Positions 34,501 through 47,069 are shown, counted from the first letter of the stretch. The stretch: DNA of 64,000 bases from Ditylenchus dipsaci (GCA_004194705.1 SADC01000870.1:186001-250000), one strand, 5' to 3'. Notes: generated by a model not told the origin, from the letters alone. Numbers and translations are program-made.

Positions 34501-37500
34501 TTTCTCCTTGCTCCTGGCTTCTTGTCTTTTTCCAAAAAAATGGTCATAATTCAGTGTTCGAATTTCAGAACACCATTTTAATTAAAAATTTGAAAAGACA
34601 GAAATAAAGCAGTACTCTAAAAGTACACTTAATTTTAATAACAAAAAATTGCAAAAAAATTAGCTTGACTAATGAGAAAAAAATTCGTGGGCTTAAACAC
34701 AAATATCTTGTATTTTTGCAATTTCCTAAATAATTGGACTCCTATTTAGCAGCGCTAATTGACTGCAATCAACACAAGTCAAATGCAAAGACTCTTCTTG
34801 GCACAAAGTGATGCGAGTTGCTTGTGAGTTCACCTGTGGTTTCTGCAATGCCGACAAGTGTTTTGATGGCTCTACAGGGTGTGCTAGTCTCAAGTCCATG
34901 TGTTCTCATCCCTTGTTTGCGGAGGCAATGGCCCATCAGTGTGCTCTAACCTGCAACAAATGCAAGCAGACCACTGGCAAGGTGGTGGTCGATCCATCTT
35001 CACCAGTTAGTACTACCACCCAAACCATCCTTAGTCAAGAAAGTAAAAGTAGACAAGTCTGAAAAAGAGATAGTGGTGGTGGTCAAACCTTCTAATGATG
35101 AAGATAATTGTGTGGATAAATCTCCTACGTGTATTCTGCACAAGAGATTGTGCGATAATCATGTAAGTTGGTTTATTTTAGGTTTTATTTTGGAGATATG
35201 AGAATACCTGAACTTGACTGTAATTCAATAATTCAGGTTTTTTTTAACTAATTTCAACAATTTTTTGGAAAAAAAACTTCAAATATTTAGAGCAAGAAAA
35301 TAATTAAACTCATTGTAAATAGGCAAATCGTTAATTACAGTCTCTACTTAATTTCGATAGGGAAAACAGCTGGAGGACCGAGGAACATTTTGAGTGGGAT
35401 GTATATATAATAGCTTTTATAAATATAATTATACTACTACTTGAAATTGCATAATTATTTCCAGCACTACCTTGAATTACTAATGGACAAGTGTGCTAAG
35501 ACTTGCCAATTTTGTGACCACATTCCCCAAGTGGAAGTCAAAAGCAACAGCACCGTCCTAAAGAAGCCTTCTTTACGATTCCATCCCATTGCCAACAACA
35601 CAATAAAAAAGCTAAAAGAAGTCATCAGCACATACCTCAATTCACACTATCTGGAGAAGAGATTATTCAAACTCTTAACAACCATTCAATAACCAAAAGT
35701 GACTCACTCAAAGAACTATTCTTGAGACACAGACCTAGGACAAAGAATCTGACCAGGGCTTTATCTGGTGAAGTGGTTCAAAAAATCGGGCACAAGAGAC
35801 CTACGATAAATTTTCATCGGTCACTTGATAATTCTAGCTCTTCTCCAGAAATACACAGCAAAAACAAGCTCAAACCCAAAGTTAATGTTGCCAAAAATGA
35901 TCAAAAACAGCAGAAAAACCAGTTTTGGAAGACGAAAAAGCTGAAACTCTTAAAAATAACAACAATGCCCACCTCGATCCACTTCTGGTAGATGAAAATA
36001 CCAAAAATAAGTCCTTGCAGCTCATTCAAAAGATGACGATGATGACGACTCTTCTAAGTCATCATCATCTTCCTCCTCATCTTCCAGCTCTTCCTGGTCC
36101 AAATCCTGGCAGCACTTTTCATTTTCTCAGTCTTCTGGATCCTCTTCCTCAAGCTCTTCAGGCTCTTGTGCAATGATGAAGAAGTGGAAGCACCAGAGGT
36201 GACTAGAAAAAACCAAGGACCTGAGACACATGCAGCATTTTCGAGGAAAAGGCAATAAATGGACAAGAAGTGACATCCGCTGAGGTGGATGACTTGAGTT
36301 GTTGATCGAAGAGATCGGAGAAAAGGAGGCGGAAAGGAAAAATCTGCGGCAAGTGGCAGGAATGTCTCGGGTTTTCGGCTGCCCGATGAAGAATCTGAGA
36401 GTAGAGGCCAGCAAGCCCACTTGGATTCGGAGGACATAAGCCAAGAAAATGAGAATGAACAGCCAGAAAAGAGTAAGGATCAGATTAATAGTCAAAAAGA
36501 AGATTTATCTAACCAGAATAGTGAACAAGGAAAGATGATAACAGATTTTCTAATAAGAACAAAACAAAAAATGAAGAGCGGAAAAATAGTAAGGAAGAAG
36601 AAAATAGGGCAAAGCTACAAGAAATAGATAAAAGAAGAGATTAAATAGGACCGAGAATTCTAATCTAGGCCAAAAAGATGAAGGAGTGAAGATAAACCAT
36701 AATTTTCGACAAAAAATAACCAAGAAGTCAAATAATAATACCTTTTTTAAAATTACCAATTCATCTGAAGACAAAAACAGCGAAGAAAATAGTGAGGATG
36801 ATTTTGAGAGTGAGGGATCATCTCAAAATATTGAAAATGAAGAAAACAGCGTAAAAAAATTAAAAAGTCATAATTCTTTTCGGGACAGAGATAGTGAAAA
36901 GAACAGTGACGAAAATTTCAAAATTTCCGACTCTTCTGAAGACAGACAAGAAGAAAATAAAAGTGAAGACAACACTTTTACTACTAGCACCGAACATTTT
37001 ACTACAAACATTTCCGAAAAGAAAAACTTCTCCTTGAAAACAAAATGAGAAAAGAAAGTAGCGAAAAAAGATTTATCTTAGAAAAAAGTAATCACGAAAG
37101 CTCCGCAAGAATTTCAAAAGTCACAACTCCACTCAAGAAAATAATAGCCAAGAAAATAATGACGAAATTTCTTCAAACGATATTTCTCTCAAGACAATGA
37201 AGGAAGTGAAGATAGCCAAAACCTGTCGATCCAAGCACGAAGCTCTGAAAGCCACAGAAATCAAGTCAAACGCAACTATCAGAATCTTCACAGGATTTTC
37301 CGAAACCTACTGAAAACACTAGTGAGAACCAGGTATTGATCACTAGCTCCGTACTTAATACTACCGACAAAGCCTAAATAAATCCAGCACTCAATCAGTC
37401 GTATCTGTTATCGCAAATTTCACAGCACCACCCGAAAATTCAGCCAAGCATACAGACAGCTTACCCAAGCCTAAGAAAAGAAGAAGAAAAAGAAGACCAA

Positions 37501-40500
37501 GAAGAAGAGTAAAAGAAAGAAAAATAAGAGAAAAAGGCATCATTTATTCGATCCAACCACTGTTCCTAGTCAACTGGATTTACGCAAAAAAGACCAAGAA
37601 CAGCGACAAGACACTATTCACCAGATTTCAAACAGTATTCACCAACTTTTGCAGAAGCCACTAAAAGAAAATTGACAGCTGAATCCGATGAGGATGGAGA
37701 TGACCAATCGCTAGAAAATCCAGAATTGGCTGTGCTAATTAGACCATCAGATGGGTATTCATCTAGTCCGGTGCAAAGGCAAATCAGAGGGAGCGTAGAC
37801 AAGAATTTAAAATTTAGTGATTCTGAAGAGCGCCAAGAAAATGACCAGTTAGTGTTGGTCAGGAAGCGAGAAGTGTTGAGCGAAATGTAGATCAACCAGC
37901 AAATAGCTTAGGAAAATTGACTGATTTCGCGCTCCAAACAAATATCGATGAAAAAATGGCAGCGAAAAAGTTGCAGAATCTGAAACAGTTGTTAAAAATG
38001 GTATTAATAAGTCACTTGGCATCAAAGAACCACCTCAAATAAGCCTGGCAGACATCGAAAGTTTTGTCGGAGAACTTAAAGGTATGAACAACATGGTTTG
38101 ATGCAAACAATGATATTGATGGAAACGAAAACAACACAGGTATTAGTTTGTGTGAGCTACAATAGATGCATTTTTTGTATTTTTACGCCTAAAAAGTATG
38201 ATCCAATAAATTTCGAAATTAACAGTAAATCTCGAAATTCTGTTTTTACAAGTCGACTTCCCTGAGTCCTAAGTTCATAAAAACACAAATATCACTTTCT
38301 GTCTGGGGCTTGGCACAATCACATGGACCACTAAGTAGACATAGAATCCGAACCACAGGAGGAAAAGCAAAAATTGTGTTGTATCATATGCCAAATTATT
38401 TGGAACTCAACAGAGGTCCCCTTTGAAAAAAAATATCGAGATTGTATTAGGAAAATAATTATTTCCGTTTGGAATCGGCTGAAATTTTGTGGATAACTTT
38501 GTACCTTTCTAATATTTCTAACCATATTTAGTCCTTCATACAACAACACAACCAAAAAACTGATTCAAGTTAAACGCCAGCCATCTGCTCAGTTCAAAGC
38601 TCCCTCAAGCCTACGCCTACCATGTAGACCAAGACACTAACTCCACCCCTACAACTATTGAACAAAACAATGAGCAAAATTCAATAGACAACAGCAGCAG
38701 TTCTGATTCTTCTGTCCATCTGACCAACAGTCACCACAAAAAACCTGCAAACCCAAATCTCAACACAGGCAACGAAACCCAAGAATCATTTCTGTTCAGC
38801 CTAATCGACCTCTGACTGGAGATTCTCCAACAAATTCCAAGGAAGCGCTAGCTACAGGTACCGTACCAATCCAACCATCCCTCCAAGACCGCAAAATAGC
38901 CATAGAAGAGAATCGATTAGACTTCCTCAGTATCAAAGAAGCAACACCGCATCTGCCCATCATTTGAGCAATCTGATTCACAATGGAGGTCCACCTGGAA
39001 ATGGCAATTCAGATGGTCAAAGGTAATGGAGGCAGTGATACTGACACTGGAGACTATGTGGACACCCTCTATAGGCCAAAAAATGGGCTGGTCAGGTGTT
39101 TATAATAGACCGCCTGCTTCAGCTAAGTTAGATTTGGACTCAACCACCAGTAGACCTACTACTGTGACTACTTCTAGAGGTGGGGATGCAGATTTGATCA
39201 AGATAATCACGTCTGACTTGGCAGTGATTCACTGGGAGATTCTATAGAGAGTTTGGTTAGACAGGTTTTAGAAGTGTCTGAAGAAAATGAAGACGCTTCG
39301 CATCAACAATATGATTTTGGACAGATTGCTGGTGGTCTGCAAATTTGGTGATAGCAAAGGTGATGCTGCAGAACAGTCAAAAACAATAAGCAAAAAACTA
39401 GAAAATGGAGGTGTAAAGCCTGAAAAAGACGCTGTCAACACCAGAAAACAGGGCAAATCCCAATCAAAAGACCTGAAAGACTCAGCAAAAATATCTCAAA
39501 CACCAAAAAAAGACGGTAAAACTGAAGAAAAAGACGTTGATGCCCGAAAAAGCATTAGAAGCCCAGAAAATGTAGCTGAAGACGCAAAAACTGCAGAAAA
39601 CAGTAGTGAGACCGCAAAAGACCAACATGAAAACCTTGTAAAAGATGCCAAGACCCAGAAAGTCATGAAGAAAAAGATGTTCTCGAGGAATATTTTCAAC
39701 AATTCCCGCCCCCAAATCCTCAACTACAAGAGGACAATTCAAATAGCAATATCTTTGTACAGGCAGGCTTCGACCACCACCTATTTTGGAAGAAAGTCCA
39801 CAGCAAAAACCTGCAAAATCAGCCACTCTGAATGAGCAGGACTTTGAAGCAGCCTTGGAAGAGTTTCTGCAACAAGCAGGCAAAGCTCCTAGATTGAAAG
39901 AACAAGGAAACATAAAGAAGGTTAACACGGGTAAAAAGAAGAAAAAGAGTGCTGTTCAAAAGAGAAAACCATTAGTTAAATCGCCGGTTGCTGCTAGGAA
40001 ACAAAACAATGAAAAAGGACCACGGAAATTTGATGGAATTTGAGAGATGTCCGAGGCAAACCGTATTTTAGAGGTGATCTGGATGTGCCCAAAGCTATTA
40101 AAAAGGTATTAATTCAGTGCCGTATTTTCTACCTACATCCTATTTTCGGCAATATCCAGTTCAAAGGACCATGGTCTAAATTTCCCCCGCCAATTCGAAA
40201 TTTCGTTCCTAATCATTAACTTCTTTACGGATTTTTCAGCTTGGTTTTTTACAAAACAAGGTCTAGAATTATCTCTGAATACAATGACCAGTCTGATATA
40301 TTTTTCATATCCATTGCGATTCTGCTCCGCACCAGGGTTATTTTCGTGCTGGTATTTCCGTTTTGAATTCGTGTCAATTCGGTTTCCGTGCTGACACGGA
40401 AAAGACATTGTCATTTCCGTTTGGTTACACGGAAACCGAGACAAAACATAGTACGCACCCAATTTTGACCTTTAAAAGAGAATCTTTTTTTAGATTAAAC

Positions 40501-43122
40501 ATGAGTATGGCATTGCATCATCTTCATCTGCCAACTCAGAATCTTCACCTTCAATAGAGAAACCTAGGAATATAGCAACTAGAAATAAGACCAAAAAACA
40601 AAACAAGGTGCTTATTGACTCGTCATCGCCCTCCTCTCAAGCAGTAGTGATGAGGAGGAAGATGAAGACGGAGAAGAAGATTCCAGAGAAGCAGCTTCAA
40701 CTATATTAGACAAAGAAAGAGAAATCACCAAGCATTGAAACAAATATTGCGTGACTTGATTACACTCAAACAGTCCACATATTCTGACCACAATGACCAG
40801 TCTAATGAAGACTTGAGAAAGTAAGGTTTATTTGAAATTCAAAACAATCTAAAACATTTTTTAACCAAAGTCATAAATCAAGTAAATATCGTGTATAAAT
40901 CACATATATTTTCGCAACTTTAAAAGAAATATCGTAAAATATATTTTTTAAGTCTCATCCTCGGATAGTATTTACTGCGCGTGTGCCACAAGTCCCTTGA
41001 AGCATGGTTTGTTGTGATTTTAGCGATTTTTTCAAATGTTTCTCTCGATAAATCGGTAAATGACTTTCGATATCGCAAACTTTATCTGAAAATTTCTCAG
41101 AAATATGTTTTTCATGGCTTTTAATTAATTTATTTATTTACTGTGCGGAACTTGTTTGCGCATGGGCGGATTTTATGTTTTTTCGTAATCATATTTAAAA
41201 GTCTTATATACAACTTTTCTGATTTTTCAAAACGATAAAAACGTTGTTTCCTAACACTTTTCTACAAAAAAATCAACTTTTTGAAAGTAAAAAATTGACT
41301 TAAATTTGACCAAAATCTTGATTTACCTTGGTCTCCAAGGCAAAAAGTCAGATTTCAGCCAAATTTTTTTTTGTCAAAAATGAATTTTTATGTGAGAAAG
41401 TGTCATGAACAACGCTTTCCATCATTTTTAGCATTAGAAAATCACTTAGGAGACTTTAAAATATGATTTACAAAAATTTATGAAATGCGGCCCCCCATCC
41501 CTGACTAAACAAGGGTCGACTTTGCAGCTGATTTTGAATTATTTTTTGTAGAAACACGGGTATGCAATCACAATGAAATTTGAAGAGTGGAAAATTAAGC
41601 TTCTATATTGTTCCCGGTTTATCGAGAGGACATTTTAAGAGTGGCGGCGCTTGACTAACTTGTCTGATCGGGCATGCTCAAGTAACGTTGGGCTCGACTA
41701 GTGAATGGTTTTTTAAAAAAGTTTTAAATGCAAATAAAAAATAATTCGAAAAAATTATTGACTAAATAAGGTTGGTCCTGCGCGACTTCAAATTTCTCAA
41801 ATTGCTGTGCTTATCAATTGCATGATTCTTTGATAAAACAATAGATGCGTAATTAGATAACGACGCGCTTAGATTTTTGAATTTTTGAAAATTCTAGATT
41901 TCTCATCGCCAGACGGAGACGTCAGCAGATTCAATCTAAACGAAAATCACTTAATTTTGACTCTCTAAATGAAGCACTTAACCACTGAAGTGAGTCCTCA
42001 GAGCCGATTCCAAGGAATCGAGTTGTAAGAAGACCTAGCAGGGTGCTTCTCATGATGGCACTGCCTCAATCCAAAGACGCAGGTTTGACCCTCTGACCGG
42101 TGGTTACATCTATGAAGGAAGCAATGGCCAAGCTCCTGGCATAGCTTTATCTGATCTTGCAAGCACAAGCAATAGTGACAGAGTGGGTGTGGTCAGGACG
42201 CCCAACAGTGCAGGACCATTCGCATTTGGTCCAAGAACACCCACTAGGTATCCTAACACCAACAATGTTGGCAGACCTGCAGTGTTAGTATCTCCACCTA
42301 GAGTAACTACTGGAAATTTTGCTAGCAATGGAAATGTATATGCGGCCAATGGAGGGAATAGCCTACTGAGCACTGGAGGATTTACTCATGTGGATGTGGG
42401 CACAGGATTCGGGCCTATTCCACCTGAGCTCTGCAAGGACTATTACCCATAGTAAGAATTTTTCATGGTTGAAATCATCGCACAGTCATAATTCTGTATT
42501 GAAATCTTTATTCACCGTATGAGCAATATGGGGAGCAGAATAGAGGCAAAACGTCAAAACGGATTTTGAATTAATAGAGGTTGTGCTGCAAGGGTGAAAA
42601 GTAAGGTTGGATTTAAAGATGTTCATTTCACAAAACCGAGGTCCCGAAACCGGGATTCGGATTGCTAGAGTGACCGGGGTCGGGGTCGGGATTTTTGGAA
42701 TCATGGCCGGGGCTAAGCTCATTGATCGGGGTTTGGTCAACAATTGGGTTCCAGGTGGGAGGCAATTTTTTTTTGACAAATTCAAATTTTTTCAATCAGA
42801 AAGTGTTCATAAATGCTAATTTTATCGTGCTGAGCAGAAAAAAGCTCGGGAGGTGATTTGGGTCACTTTTCAAAAAATCCGAGTATGGGAGGACCATAAA
42901 GTGCCAACGCCATACATATTTAGATTGTTGGCTTTACACAGTCAGTCGTAAAAACTGACAGAATTTTCTACAGATGGTGCAATTTTTACGACTCTCCCTG
43001 TATATAAAAATTACTGGTTTAGTTGCCAACAGATCATTCCAAGTGGATTCTGCACCTCTGATTTTTATCCACTAAAGATGAAACGAGAATTTTGTCCTAT
43101 GGGATGTGCTCTGTGCTCGTAG
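31551..43122 (+). CDS. Large secreted ShKT-domain protein with disordered Ser/Asp/Glu-rich middle
   Basis: Phase-consistent exons: 32915-33131, 33947-34041, 34098-34180, 34750-35162, 35465 onward, an exon ending 42451, and 43023-43122 (stop). Exons 31551-31587 and 31966-32265 upstream are likely. The N-terminal part is Thr/Ser-rich and the true start and signal peptide are not identified. Four consecutive six-Cys ShKT domains follow (about 33948-34140, 34150-34850, 34858-34970, 35107-35515), each ending in a C-x3-C-x2-C signature such as CALTCNKC and CAKTCQFC. The exons from 35465 to about 42400 encode low-complexity Ser, Asn, Glu, Lys and Gln sequence including a poly-Ser tract (36050-36170). 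The last ShKT is CKDYYPYC..SGFC..FYPL..FCPMGCALC. ShKT domains occur widely in nematode secreted and cuticle-associated proteins; nothing here indicates a venom role. Frames break at several short homopolymers (about 32050, 34130, 34780, 35015 and repeatedly in the disordered part). AATAAA at about 43208. Confidence 0.8.
32440..32610. repeat. Island of CGGGACGGGA words
   Basis: In the intron after exon 32265, about 150 bp hold CGGGAC, GGGACGGGAATCC, CCGGGACGGGAC and TTCCCGGTCGGGA in direct and inverted order. No coding sense. Probably part of a non-autonomous DNA transposon; ends not defined. Confidence 0.5.
33691..33760 (+). mobile_element. One-ended relic of the 1577-2040 pogo-like family
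   Basis: ACAGTCAAACCTCGATAAAC followed by GGACACCCCC matches the left end of the element at 1577-2040. No matching right end is found before the next exon, so this copy is truncated. Confidence 0.65.
34098..35162 (+). other. Tandem ShKT domain cluster, exons 34098-34180 and 34750-35162
   Basis: The first exon completes ShKT 1 and starts ShKT 2 (CEADKFDCADS). The second completes ShKT 2 (ACEFTCGFC), encodes all of ShKT 3 (CFDGSTGC..CALTCNKC) and, after a Val/Lys/Asp linker, starts ShKT 4 (CVDKSPTC, then LCDNH), which ends in the exon at 35465. Domain borders fall in the middle of exons, so domains and exons are not in register. Three 1-nt frame slips lie within these exons, each beside an A- or C-run. 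Confidence 0.8.
36040..37080 (+). other. Poly-Ser and Ser/Asn/Glu/Asp low-complexity coding tract
   Basis: Near 36020-36170 one plus frame gives KDDDDDDSSKSSSSSS followed by more Ser, then Trp-Ser-Lys. From 36421 and 36686 come acidic, Asn/Ser-rich runs (SSEDKNSEENSEDDFESEG, SDSSEDRQEENKSEDN). The composition resembles mucin-like or mineral-associated secreted linkers. It is intrinsically disordered with no cysteines. Open frames on the opposite strand here are shadows. Confidence 0.7.
40162..40270. mobile_element. Left half of MITE family A
   Basis: AAAGGACCATGGTCTAAATT, CCCCCGCCAATTCG and AACTTCTTTACGGATTTTTC match the left half of 3735-3972. The copy ends near ACAAAACAAGG where it meets another repeat. 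It lies within an intron of the ShKT gene. Confidence 0.75.
40260..40470. repeat. Island of ACGGAAAC / TTTCCGT words
   Basis: TTTCCGTTT, TTTCCGTG, CACGGAAA and ACGGAAACCG recur in both orientations. The outer parts read CAGTCTGATA and AAACATAG. No coding sense. Same style as the other word-repeat islands. Confidence 0.5.
42620..42790. repeat. Island of CCGGGATTCGG / GGGGTCGGGG words
   Basis: Located in the last intron of the ShKT gene (42452-43022): CCGAGGTCCCGAAACCGGG, GACCGGGGTCGGGGTCGGG, then GGGGC and GATCGGGG. It is followed at about 42790-42900 by an inverted copy of a dispersed repeat also present at 26480-26640 (CCGAGTATG / CATACTCGG core). Confidence 0.5.
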
Positions 43123-43499
43123 AAATAGAATTTGTACATATTATTTTTTAATATTGTATTAGTGACATATTGAGAAACTTCAAATTATTGCAATATTTGT
43201 CTTTATGAATAAATAAAATATTTTAAAAGCTCATCCAATAATTAATACAGGCTAACCGGAAAAAAGTGAAAATAACTCAGCCTAGGGTGGGGAACTCCGA
43301 ATATTCGGGCGAATATTCGCAAATATTCGCAAGCAATGTTCGCGATAAAAGAAATTTCGCGAACATTCAAACAGCTGTAGTAAGTCAATAGTAGTTGATG
43401 TCTTTTTAACAAATTTTTAAGCCCATATTTTTTCTTCGCAAACACTTGTGTTGATTATTCTTTAACCACGTTTTACACTGTTTTCCTGACCTTTCTGGT

Positions 43500-45640
43500 A
43501 TGCATTTTTCGTCGAAGATGATAACAAATTTGAGTGTAGGTTTTGCGGGATGAAATATCGAGAAAATGCTACCAGTATGGCCTATCATCTTACGGTACAA
43601 TTTCTATTCTACTAAGGTTGTTCATGCGTATTTTGATACTTAATTCAAGAACCAGTGCACGAAAATTGGAGTGGAAGCAATCAAAGTGATCGACAAATTA
43701 TCTGGCATTAAGCGCAAATTGGAAGCAAATGGAAAGATTCGAAAGAAAATAGTCAAGGAATCCGAGGAGAACAGCGGTCGACCGAACACACGAAGGATCA
43801 ATAGCTTTTTCGATAAGATCGGCAAAGAAGATCAGGATGAGGCCGACATTCTTCTTACTAGGGTTTCTCATTAAATATTTAGAGATTTTCAAATCGAGGT
43901 AATGTCATAAGTAAACTTTTCAGGCTTTCGCAACTGGCAACATCGCTGCTCGCTTCCTCGACAATCCTTTCTTCCAGCAATTTGTTGCAAAGCTTCGTCC
44001 ATCGTATGAGCTTCCATGCGTCGCTACAAGTTTTCGAAAACTCTGGTGCCCGCTGAGTTGAAACGAGTCAAGAAGAATTTAGAAGACGCAATAAACAAGG
44101 TATGGCTTTTAGACAGCTTAGATTTAAGGCTGATAAGGCTGATTTTCTCGCTATTTCATCTGATGGGTTGACAGACGTTCGAAACAGCTCCCTCATCAAC
44201 CTAGTGGTTCATACTCCGAGGCCTTTTCTATTTGAGACAATCGATGCAACATCTTCTAGTGTGGATGGAGAGATCCAGAGAACTGAACATACAGGTAAAT
44301 TTTTACCGAATTTGAGTGCAATTTTCATTATTTGGTGCAGGGAATTTCATTGCTAATCTTCTCGCTGAGCAAATAATCAAACTGGGAAAACATAAGGTTG
44401 TCGCAGTTGTTACCGACCATGCTGCAAGCATGAGAAGTGCCTGGAAGAAGCTGGCTGGCAATGATCCGGATGCAAACAATCCAATCAAGAGGTACAGAGG
44501 AGAGATATTTCCGTGGATTCTGTTTGAAGGCTGCAAGGCGCATATGGTCAACTTGTTTGCGAAGGACATTTGTGAGAAAACGATCGTTTCTGACATTTTG
44601 AAACATTGCGCTGAAATTGCCAAGCTTTTGGGTAATAATACTATTTTGAGAATTGATATCTTATCTTCTGTTTTAGGAAAAAGACTCCAGAACTGATTTT
44701 GTCGAAAGTGCAACACGAGCAACATGGATCTTCAGCTATTCTGCAAGCACCAATCAAAACTAGATAGGGAACGTGGTCTAGGCTTGTGTCATCGATCTCC
44801 ACCAATGAAGAATCTATCAAAGCGGCATTGTGGGCTCCAGGAATCCAGAAAGACAACACTCTGAAGTCTGAAGCTGAGCGATTGCGAAAAAAAGCTGTGC
44901 GATAGCGAAGATTTTTGGATAAATGTCAAGGATGTGGAAAAGATTCTTGTTCCGCTAGCAGAAGCAATTACAGCAATCGAGGGTAATGAAGTAAATTCAC
45001 GCAAGTAACAATAACCATCTTTTGACATTTCGTACATACTGCTTATTTAGATGTTACAAGAAGATTCGAAAGGCATTTTCTTTGTCAAAAGCTGCGATTG
45101 AGGATACTACTTTCATGGAAAGCGTAAAGAAAGAACTAACTCAGGTAATTTATTTTCGTTGAGTCAATTGTGGTTGTAATAATTGTAACTTTTAGATACT
45201 GGAGCATCGGGAAGACTTCGGAAGAAGTGAAGTTGTCTTTTTGCTAGAACTGATACAGCCTTCCAATAAGGGACAGTCGTTGGTCAATGAAGAGAAGCAG
45301 AAGGGAATCGAATTGCTAGTCAAAAAGTTCCTCAAGAATCCAATGTTTACAGGGAGAGAATCAGAGGTGCACATATCATTAATAATTAGCCGCAGAAATA
45401 AATGCATATATTTAGGTGATGTTGGAATGGGCTCATTGGCTTGCTGGGACTGGAATATTCGCTGTCGACAAAAGGAGCTATGCTTGGGAAGCTGTGAAAA
45501 CGATGAATGCTCTAACTTGGTGAAAAGCCTGGTTCTCGGATACATTGCTATGCAAAGTCGTTGAAATGCTTCAGAATGTGCCAATCTCTGCCGCCTCGAC
45601 CGAAAGAAACTGGTCCCTTCGAGGTGGGATCCACACAAAG
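43500..45640 (+). pseudogene. hAT transposase (BED finger, DUF659, hAT dimerisation)
   Basis: In order on plus: a BED-type zinc finger (about 43515-43595: FECRFCGMKYRENATSMAYH), a basic linker (43671-43870), a DUF659/RNase-H-like region (FLAISSDGLTDVRNSSLINL at about 44137; VVAVVTDHAASMRSAWKKL at about 44400; LFEGCKAHMVNLFAKDIC at about 44525), and the C-terminal dimerisation block VPISAASTERNWSLRGGIH (about 45580). Short gaps with GT..AG borders (for example 44295-44338) may be introns. Frame breaks and an in-frame TGA at about 45517 suggest it is inactive. Cut-and-paste DNA transposase by family knowledge. Confidence 0.83.
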
Positions 45641-45834
45641 CTTCGAAATAGGTTGGTATGCTTGGGAAACTGTGAAAACGATGAATGCTCTAACTTGGTG
45701 AAAGGCCTGGTTCTCGGATACATTGCTATGCAAAGTCGTTGAAATGCTTTACAATGTGCCAATCTCTGCCGCCTCGACCAAAAGAAACTGGTCCCTTCGA
45801 GGTGGGATCCACACAAAGCTTCGAAATAGGTTGG
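45479..45834 (+). repeat. 178-bp tandem duplication within the hAT 3' coding region
   Basis: Units 45479-45656 and 45657-45834 are nearly identical, both starting TATGCTTGGGAA and ending CGAAATAGGTTGG. Each encodes the SAASTERNWS dimerisation block. The duplication puts a second copy of the C-terminus downstream of the first stop. Confidence 0.9.
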
Positions 45835-46074
45835 TGATGGTTATGGCCGGACGTATCATTCTCAAAGTAAAATTGATTCCGGAATGGCGGAATTCCGGCT
45901 GCGAAAAATCCTCCGTGAAGAACAAGTCCCTCCTCGGTTTTAATGAATCCCTGCTTGGTTGATCTCCTTTGATGATGCTTTATTCCCGTTGGCGCCAGTG
46001 GAATAAAGTGTTGATTGTTGATTAGCCGTGTTTTATTCCTTGCCATTGTCTATCTTATTTTTGACTCAAGGATT

Positions 46075-46290
46075 TTTAGAAGCGGACGTGCGGACGTGGA
46101 CGTCGGACATCCGGACGGACTTGCGGATGGACTTGGACGAAAATCTTTTTGGGTGGAAGTCCCATGGACGTGAAAATTTTTTGAAACGGAAGTGCGGACG
46201 GACGCCGGACGTGACCAAAAATGGCCGGACGGACGTCGGACGGACGACCTAGAGACGAAAAAGGTGCCGGACGGACGTGCGGACTTACAA
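46075..46290. repeat. Island of CGGACGGACG words
   Basis: GCGGACGTG, CGGACGGAC, GGACTTGCGGA and variants fill about 190 bp (46080-46285) with an AT-rich break around 46140-46190. All copies are in the same orientation, unlike most other islands. No recognisable gene; open frames here are by-products. Confidence 0.6.
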
Positions 46291-46433
46291 AAAATTTCTG
46301 TGCCCACACTCCTTAGTACGTGTATCAGACCACCTTCACTTTTCTTTTGTCGCCATGCTGTTTTTCCGGCTTGTGGTTAGGCGCAGAGTAAGGCCAGCAT
46401 GTATTAATACGGGTTCAAGATGTTTTTTCACGG

Positions 46434-46531
46434 TAATCATTTTTTGGGGCAAATATACTTTTCTAGGGACATAAATACTTTTTTGGGGCAGGTTGCCCCA
46501 AAAAAGTATATTTGCCCCAGAAAAAAGGATT
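46434..46531. repeat. Hairpin with GGTAATC..TTTTTTGGGGCAAAT arms
   Basis: The left arm GGTAATCATTTTTTGGGGCA pairs with TGCCCCAGAAAAAAGGATTACC at the right, around internal TACTTTT/AAAAGTA repeats. The same arm sequence borders the big hairpin element at about 56752 (GGGTAATCCTTTTTTGGGGC) and at 58888-58903. Confidence 0.7.
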
Positions 46532-46540
46532 ACCCGTTTT

Positions 46541-46828
46541 TTTAAAGGGGGGGGGACACTTGGGGGGAGGGGGTTGAGAAATGGGTTTGTCAACCTGATG
46601 AAAAACCCGTTGATGGGTTGCAAAAAGATTTTAATTATAAAATTATTTACGTGATTTTATGATGGGTTTCACTACATTATTCGACAATATTTAGTGAAAC
46701 CCATCATAAAATCACATAAATAATTTTATATTAAAAAATTTTTGCAACCCGTTAATGAGTTTTTCCTTAGGCTGACAAACCCATTTCTCAACCCCCCCCC
46801 CCCCCAAGCGTCCCCCCCCCCTTTAAGA
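46541..46828. mobile_element. Fold-back MITE with G/C-run termini
   Basis: Arms of about 120-140 bp: TTAAAGGGGGGGGGACACTT, GGTTGAGAAATGGGTTTGTC, AACCCGTTGATGGGTTGCAA, ATGATGGGTTTCACTA at the left, mirrored at the right, ending in a C-run and CCCTTTAAG. The loop is only about 15 bp (near 46680-46694). Confidence 0.82.
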
Positions 46829-47069
46829 TATGATATATTTTTTGTTCTTCTTATATTTTTTTCTTACTGGCCTGAGCCTGAGCGAAAGCCAAAAAATATA
46901 GTTCCTGTCTGCTGTTGAAGAAAAAGGGCTGTCTTTTCTAGTGCTCATTAATTCAAAAAAGCCTAGACTTTGTATTTGAAGAAAAAAAGATGTAGGAGAA
47001 CAATATCAAAAAATATTTATTAGATTTTTATAATCAGATATATCGATTTACATAAACTCAAATAAATTA

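Larger units (their letters stand above)
43283..45965 (+). mobile_element. hAT transposon with DUF659-type transposase, decayed
   Basis: The probable left end is TAGGGTGGGGAACTCCGAAT followed by subterminal CGAATATTCG words (43300-43335). The coding region runs from a BED finger to a hAT dimerisation domain. The right end is not identified; a GGAC-repeat island at 46075-46275 could be subterminal. Located just downstream of the ShKT gene. Confidence 0.72.

Noticed and set aside
36054..36495. Minus-strand frames of 122-127 codons
   Set aside because: Antisense of the poly-Ser/acidic coding tract of the ShKT gene.
17155..43122. One giant gene joining the signal-peptide exons at 17155 to the ShKT exons
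   Set aside because: The exon at 31551 cannot follow 18019 in phase, while the exon at 23686 does and carries a stop and poly(A) signal. The two are treated as separate genes.
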